A program made the translations under genes and the position numbers. Shown piece after piece: positions 60,613 to 64,000 of a DNA stretch of 64,000 bases (within the stretch, counting starts at the first letter, position 1; each line of letters starts with the position of its first letter). The stretch is from Pontibacillus yanchengensis (GTDB lineage Bacteria; Bacillota; Bacilli; Bacillales; BH030062), in assembly GCF_009856295.1 (NCBI RefSeq), contig NZ_WMEU01000001.1, forward strand, positions 620,001-684,000. The letters are read 5' to 3'. The notes beneath the pieces were generated by a model, which was not told where the DNA came from, made no database searches, and saw only the letters and a list, made by a program, of their open reading frames with translations.

Positions 60613-61171
60613 TTGAACCCTCTCCTTTCATTTGATTGTATGTACTTTTAAACCTCATCTTAGCTCTGGCCAGTAAGCTCCCCACTGAATTATGTTCAAC
60701 ATGAATGGCAGAGGCTATATCATAGTAATTATATCCGGAGTATTTTAACAAAAGTATTGTCCGGTCTCGTTCTGTTAATTTCTTTAATACTTCTTGAACT
60801 TCTGTAACATTTTCTTTTATCATGAATGTTTCTTCTATGGAAGCGACTGCTTGTTCAGAATAATGAGTTTGTTTCTCTTCTCTAGCTTTATGACGCTTTT
60901 CTGAACGAATGTTATTGTATGCTGTATTCACCGCAGTAGTCATTAACCACGCAGACATATGTTCAATCGTTTCCCAATCAGTATGATATAGCTTCATAAA
61001 AACCTCTTGAGCTATATCTTCTGCTGCTTGTTTATTCTTCACAATAGTCATCACTTTTCGAACAACTCGTGGATAGTACGTTTTGAAGAGTCGTTGAAAC
61101 CTAATATAGGAAGCATCGTTATCTTGTGATGTCGTATTCAAATTCTCTATCACAGTAGCCTTCACCTCCAA
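60599..61171 (-). CDS. ECF-type RNA polymerase sigma factor
   Basis: A 190-residue sigma-70-family factor: region 2 at about residues 25-95 (IVKNKQAAEDIAQEVFMKLY, MSAWLMTTAVNTAYNNIR) and region 4 at about 125-180 (LTERDRTILLLKYSGYNYYDIAS, SVGSLLARAKMRFKSTY). It should drive its own operon: anti-sigma factor and ABC transporter. The start is TTG at 61171, seven bases after AAGGAGG. Confidence 0.92.
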   Translation of the reverse strand: MEVKATVIENLNTTSQDNDASYIRFQRLFKTYYPRVVRKVMTIVKNKQAAEDIAQEVFMKLYHTDWETIEHMSAWLMTTAVNTAYNNIRSEKRHKAREEKQTHYSEQAVASIEETFMIKENVTEVQEVLKKLTERDRTILLLKYSGYNYYDIASAIHVEHNSVGSLLARAKMRFKSTYNQMKGEGSSELR

Positions 61172-61204
61172 AGCAGCTCCTCCTTTCGAACAGCTTTCAT
61201 ATAG

Positions 61205-61233
61205 GAGACACCAGTTTATTTATATTTGTGACA
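61205..61233 (-). promoter_or_regulatory. Candidate autoregulated promoter of the second ECF module
   Basis: On the minus strand TGTCAC (61233-61228), 17 bases, TGTCTC (61210-61205). The -10-like TGTCTC and preceding AAACC are ECF-like but differ from the TGAATC/CGTC promoter of the other module. Confidence 0.4.
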
Positions 61234-61533
61234 GGTTTATATAAAAAATATTTTTCTTTATATCATAGATGATATATGTAGTAATTACTAGAAAACGGCA
61301 AAGATAATCTCAGAACACGTTGTTCGTCGTCTATAGACATATTGTAGTAACTAAAAACTTTTGCTTATTTTCTTCAAACAAAATCCGGCCTGCATGTAGT
61401 AATCTGAATAACTTATAAAGTTTGACATAGGCAAACATTTTTATAAATTCAATGAAAAAAAGCCACCCTGAGTATGGGTAGCCATTGAGAAAGAGATTTA
61501 TTTCTGTTAATGATAGGGTGATTAGGGAGTTCT
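61234..61533. other. Intergenic region between the sigma gene and the DUF1028 gene
   Basis: AT-rich. It holds the DUF1028 terminator (61454-61484) and no other supported feature. A 68-codon minus-strand ORF (61331-61537) has no ribosome site and runs through the terminator. Confidence 0.5.
61454..61484 (-). terminator. Terminator of the DUF1028 gene
   Basis: On the minus strand GGCTACCC and GGGTGGCT (one wobble) enclose ATACTCA, followed by a run of seven T. Confidence 0.8.
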
Positions 61534-62409
61534 TCAAATTGATTTATATTTCATAAAATCCAGCACTTCTAAGTCAATCAAACCTTCTTCCAGTTCACGT
61601 TCTTCGAAGTTTTCTCGGTGTAAAAAGGCAGTGAAATTTTTATATAAAATAGAATCGACAACGTGGACTGTTGGGATATAACCTAAGCGTTTTAACTGCT
61701 CTCTTAGTTCCTCTTTTACTTCGCCTTTGATTTCAGCTATGTTTTCCTCTTTTGTTACACCAAAATACAACTGTTGCAAGTGGTAAATACGATAAAGTTC
61801 TCGAATAGGGTCTTCATGATCATCTACTCGAAGATCAATGAACCGATCATTATAACCGCCGTATCCCCCTTGTTCTTTTACTACATAAAGGGCTGCTGAT
61901 TGTTTACCACGTTTATCTCCACCTGCTTGTTGTCCTTCATTCAAGGATTTTAACAAACGATTCGCAAGAGAACCTGACGTTTTTTCAAAAGCTTCAGCCA
62001 TTGCTTGAATGGTCTCTACCCCAACTAAAATATTTCCTTGAACAGCATAATTATCACTGGCATGCCCTCCTGCATATGAGTAACAATTCACCCCTGTATA
62101 TGTAGCAGAACCACCTCTTGCATCAACGATTCCTACCTGACGCATGTCCCGTCCACTATCCTCATTAATTAAATGTTTGATTACTTCTTCAGGCTCTACA
62201 CCTTGCTCCAAAAGCGATAATCCTCTAGGGCCATAAGAAGGATTTGCAAGGGATTGAGTTGCAACAGCCCCTACTCCAGCTTTAGCCCATGGAACAACAG
62301 AGCCTACTCCTAAAAACTTTGATTGAACAGCTACACCTATCTCTCCTGTTGCAGGGTCATAACCTACGACAGAAAATGTAGCGACAAGATGATTCGAACT
62401 ATAACTCAC
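61534..62409 (-). CDS. DUF1028 protein
   Basis: A 291-residue protein. The DUF1028 domain covers about residues 5-200: HLVATFSVVGYDPATGEIGVAVQSKFLGVG, VGAVATQSLANPSYGPRGL, and AGGHASDNYAVQGNILVG are close to the family pattern (each is a part of longer conserved runs). The family has an Ntn-hydrolase-like fold; some members are next to peptidases or cyclic-imide pathways. The C-terminal 90 residues are a less conserved, charged extension. The gene is single. The substrate is unknown. Confidence 0.9.
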   Translation of the reverse strand: MSYSSNHLVATFSVVGYDPATGEIGVAVQSKFLGVGSVVPWAKAGVGAVATQSLANPSYGPRGLSLLEQGVEPEEVIKHLINEDSGRDMRQVGIVDARGGSATYTGVNCYSYAGGHASDNYAVQGNILVGVETIQAMAEAFEKTSGSLANRLLKSLNEGQQAGGDKRGKQSAALYVVKEQGGYGGYNDRFIDLRVDDHEDPIRELYRIYHLQQLYFGVTKEENIAEIKGEVKEELREQLKRLGYIPTVHVVDSILYKNFTAFLHRENFEERELEEGLIDLEVLDFMKYKSI

Positions 62410-62575
62410 CTATATTCCTCCTTATTTTCATCTTCTTTATTGTATTAGGTATTGTTTTGTTTCATAACAACGTAGTAAAAAGGCTATATTTTTTTAATTT
62501 TCAACATGTTTATCCATTTTTATCTTAACCTAAACTACATACCATTACAGCTTAAAAGAAGGAGAAGTATATGTG

Positions 62576-62911
62576 ATGAATCTGTTCATGATGTTTTTTT
62601 GTATGTTTATTGTTCTACTTGGTGTACCGATTGGATACTCCTACTCAAGATTTATGATGAGATACACTCCATATTATGTTCCTCATGTTTATGTTTCAAT
62701 GGTGATTCACATATTATTTGGTTACCTTGCTTTATTATATTGGTTTTATTACGCCTATGAAGATGCACCCTTGATATGGTATAAAGGGACGATAATCGGT
62801 GCTTGGATTTCGCTCATTGGGTTATTAATACTTTTAACAATATTATCACTACAAAAGAAACAACTTTGTTGTGAAGAACAAAATCGCGAGCATCCGTCTA
62901 GCGACGAATGA
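62576..62911 (+). CDS. Unknown three- to four-TM membrane protein, 111 residues
   Basis: Hydrophobic segments at about residues 1-24, 38-60 and 72-95 with aromatic-rich loops (YSRFMMRYTPYYVPH, YWFYYAYEDAP) and a polar Cys-containing tail (QKKQLCCEEQNREHPSSDE). No family recognised. AAGGAGAAG lies eight bases before the ATG at 62576; a GTG one codon earlier is possible. The end of the gene abuts an R1 repeat copy, which may provide its last codons. Confidence 0.65.
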   Translation: MNLFMMFFCMFIVLLGVPIGYSYSRFMMRYTPYYVPHVYVSMVIHILFGYLALLYWFYYAYEDAPLIWYKGTIIGAWISLIGLLILLTILSLQKKQLCCEEQNREHPSSDE

Positions 62912-63118
62912 GCTGAAGCACACATCACGTAGGTTTATAGCAACTCACCTTAGAACATTACCTAAATAAGCAGGAGATAAAGGAAACACGAAAAACATGA
63001 GTGATCCGATGTTAACTTATCGTACTGAAGTGAGGGAAATACACTAGTCGTTGCGCGCTGGAGCTGGATTTGGCCTCTATACTTATTAGGTACTCCACAA
63101 GACAACATTTTTTCTATT
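62895..63118 (+). repeat. R1 dispersed repeat copy
   Basis: GTCTAGCGACGAATG, TCACGTAGGTTTA, GGAGATAAAGGAAACACGAA, TGAGTGATCCGATGTTAAC, TTATCGTACTGAAGTGAGGG, CACTAGTCGTTGCGC and CTATACTTATTAGGTACTC follow R1 order. It overlaps the 3' end of the preceding gene by about 17 bases. Confidence 0.82.
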
Positions 63119-63133
63119 TCCTAGACAAGCACC

Positions 63134-63170
63134 AAAAGAGGGTAATCATCCACATGGGTGAAACCCTCTT
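63134..63170 (-). terminator. Terminator of the BCCT transporter gene
   Basis: AAGAGGGT (63136-63143) and ACCCTCTT (63163-63170), with an inner CATCC/GGGTG pairing; on the minus strand TTGGTG follows, so the T run is short. Confidence 0.6.
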
Positions 63171-63206
63171 CCTTATTTCTTTATTATCTTCAACACGCTT
63201 TGTAAG

Positions 63207-64000
63207 TTACTCTCTATCATTATGTGGCTTATCATCCTCGCCACGATCTTTATCCTTTTCTTCCTCTTCAAAATGAGCATCTACAGGTCCTTGCTTCTTG
63301 TCTTGTTTCTTCTTCTTACGACGTCGAACTCGTTCAAGAATCTTCTTATAATTTAAAGCAAATGTCTTCGGCTTATAGTGTTCTGATGCTTGAATGTCAC
63401 TCGTAGATGCTTTCATGAAGGACCACCCCAACATAATCATTATGAAGAGAAGTGGAAACCCTCCTACAATTGCTGCTGTCTGTAATGTACCGAGTCCACC
63501 TAAGAACATCAATACTAGTGGAAGTAAACACAGGGAGAATGCCCAGAATAAACGATTCCACCTTATAGGCTCATCTTCTACTTCTTTTTGTACAACAGAG
63601 GCTAAAATGTAGGAACTTGAGTCAAATGTAGTTGCCAAGAAAATAATGGCTAAAATCGTAAAGATGAAAATCATAAAGGTCCCTAACGGTAGTTGACCTA
63701 TAATTTCAATAATCGCCTTTGGAGCACCTTGGTCGTTTAAGATACCCACTACATCAAATTGTCCAGTCAGTTGTAGATTTAACCCGTAGTTTCCTATAAT
63801 ACCAAAGAACAATACGCTTCCAATTGTTCCGTAAAGTATTGTACCAATAATCATTTGGCGAATAGATCGTCCACGTGAAATTTTGGCTACAAACAATCCA
63901 ACAAACGGTGCATAAACTAGCCACCATGCCCAATAAAAAACGGTCCATGCTTCTGGAAATCCTGTCTTATCGTATGGACCCAATTTATTATAAGGTTCTG
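63207..64000 (-). CDS. BCCT-family betaine/choline/carnitine transporter, 3' part (5' end outside window)
   Basis: The visible 264 codons run on past the window edge (GAA CCT TAT AAT AAA TTG continues in frame). The signature AWTVFYWAWWLVYAPFVGLFVAKISRG is the core of the BCCT substrate-binding helix region, followed by SRGRSIRQM and FLATTFDSSSYILAS. Five or more membrane helices are visible. A long charged tail of about 65 residues (RRRKKKKQDKKQGP and acidic EEEEKDKDRGEDDK) resembles the regulatory C-terminus of osmosensing BCCT carriers such as BetP and OpuD. It takes up compatible solutes in a salt-tolerant cell. Confidence 0.92.
   Translation of the reverse strand, partial: EPYNKLGPYDKTGFPEAWTVFYWAWWLVYAPFVGLFVAKISRGRSIRQMIIGTILYGTIGSVLFFGIIGNYGLNLQLTGQFDVVGILNDQGAPKAIIEIIGQLPLGTFMIFIFTILAIIFLATTFDSSSYILASVVQKEVEDEPIRWNRLFWAFSLCLLPLVLMFLGGLGTLQTAAIVGGFPLLFIMIMLGWSFMKASTSDIQASEHYKPKTFALNYKKILERVRRRKKKKQDKKQGPVDAHFEEEEKDKDRGEDDKPHNDRE

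Noticed and set aside
61331..61537. 68-codon minus-strand ORF
   Set aside because: It would be read through the terminator of the DUF1028 gene and has no ribosome site.
1..64000. CRISPR arrays, tRNA or rRNA genes, prophage
   Set aside because: No regularly spaced short repeats, no tRNA cloverleaf with CCA-end context, no phage structural genes were seen. R1 copies are too long, too diverged and too irregular for CRISPR.

Overview
The window is AT-rich DNA from an endospore-forming, aerobic to facultatively anaerobic member of the Bacillaceae. It is probably a halophilic or halotolerant genus near Halobacillus, Pontibacillus or Virgibacillus; that placement is inferred from gene content, not from a marker gene. 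The supporting genes are a spore-germination operon (GerA/GerC/GerB type), Spo0M, a Bacillus-type Fnr with a C-terminal Cys cluster, a FdhF/DUF1641/FdhD set, S-layer-homology (SLH) surface proteins, an NhaC-type antiporter and a BCCT osmolyte carrier. No rRNA, tRNA or CRISPR array was seen.

Layout. 1-5 kb: a decayed TipAS-domain gene, then a formate-dehydrogenase-like molybdoenzyme with DUF1641 and FdhD. 5-8.9 kb: a lipase-like hydrolase, a P-loop kinase, and a cidR-cidAB murein-hydrolase/holin-like locus whose cidA appears to start at ATT. 9-11.3 kb: two unknown membrane proteins and a 49-residue protein. 11.6-24.8 kb: an anaerobic-respiration island with fnr, moaA, an unknown protein, a two-TM protein, a Tat-exported Rieske protein, a four-cluster ferredoxin, a NapA/NasC-like molybdoreductase, a NarI-like cytochrome b with a Zn-ribbon-like tail, a SalA/Mrp-like ATPase, an IS3 remnant, narK, modB, modA and moeB. 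25-33 kb: a large palindromic repeat, an ArsR-DUF2087 regulator with its operator, a five-gene germination operon and spo0M. 33-43 kb: a second large repeat, a permease, a hybrid kinase with a LytTR regulator, an orphan N-hydroxylase and an AcuI-like reductase. 43-50 kb: a standalone sensor-like domain protein, a lipoprotein, thiT with a TPP riboswitch, a kinase gene broken by one nonsense codon, panE, a DUF1232 protein and an NlpC/P60-SLH protein. 50-64 kb: a YflT-like stress protein, nhaC, two ECF sigma modules (the second driving an ABC transporter), a YcdB-like SLH protein, a DUF1028 protein and the 3' part of a BCCT carrier.

How it fits together. Three transcription units of the respiration island (cytochrome b to moaA, the SalA-like gene, and narK) each carry an FNR box centred about 41.5-42 bp upstream of the start predicted from a good -10 hexamer. 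Fnr, encoded alongside, would therefore switch on nitrate uptake and a cytosolic molybdoreductase together. MoaA, MoeB and ModAB supply the molybdenum cofactor. No NarGHJI is present in the window, so this looks like an alternative respiratory chain: quinol to cytochrome b/Rieske to ferredoxin to a NapA-type enzyme. It is the most interesting system here.

Intergenic space is unusually structured. About ten diverged copies of one dispersed repeat (R1) and two copies of a longer terminally inverted repeat (R2) occupy most of the long gaps, often beside intrinsic terminators.
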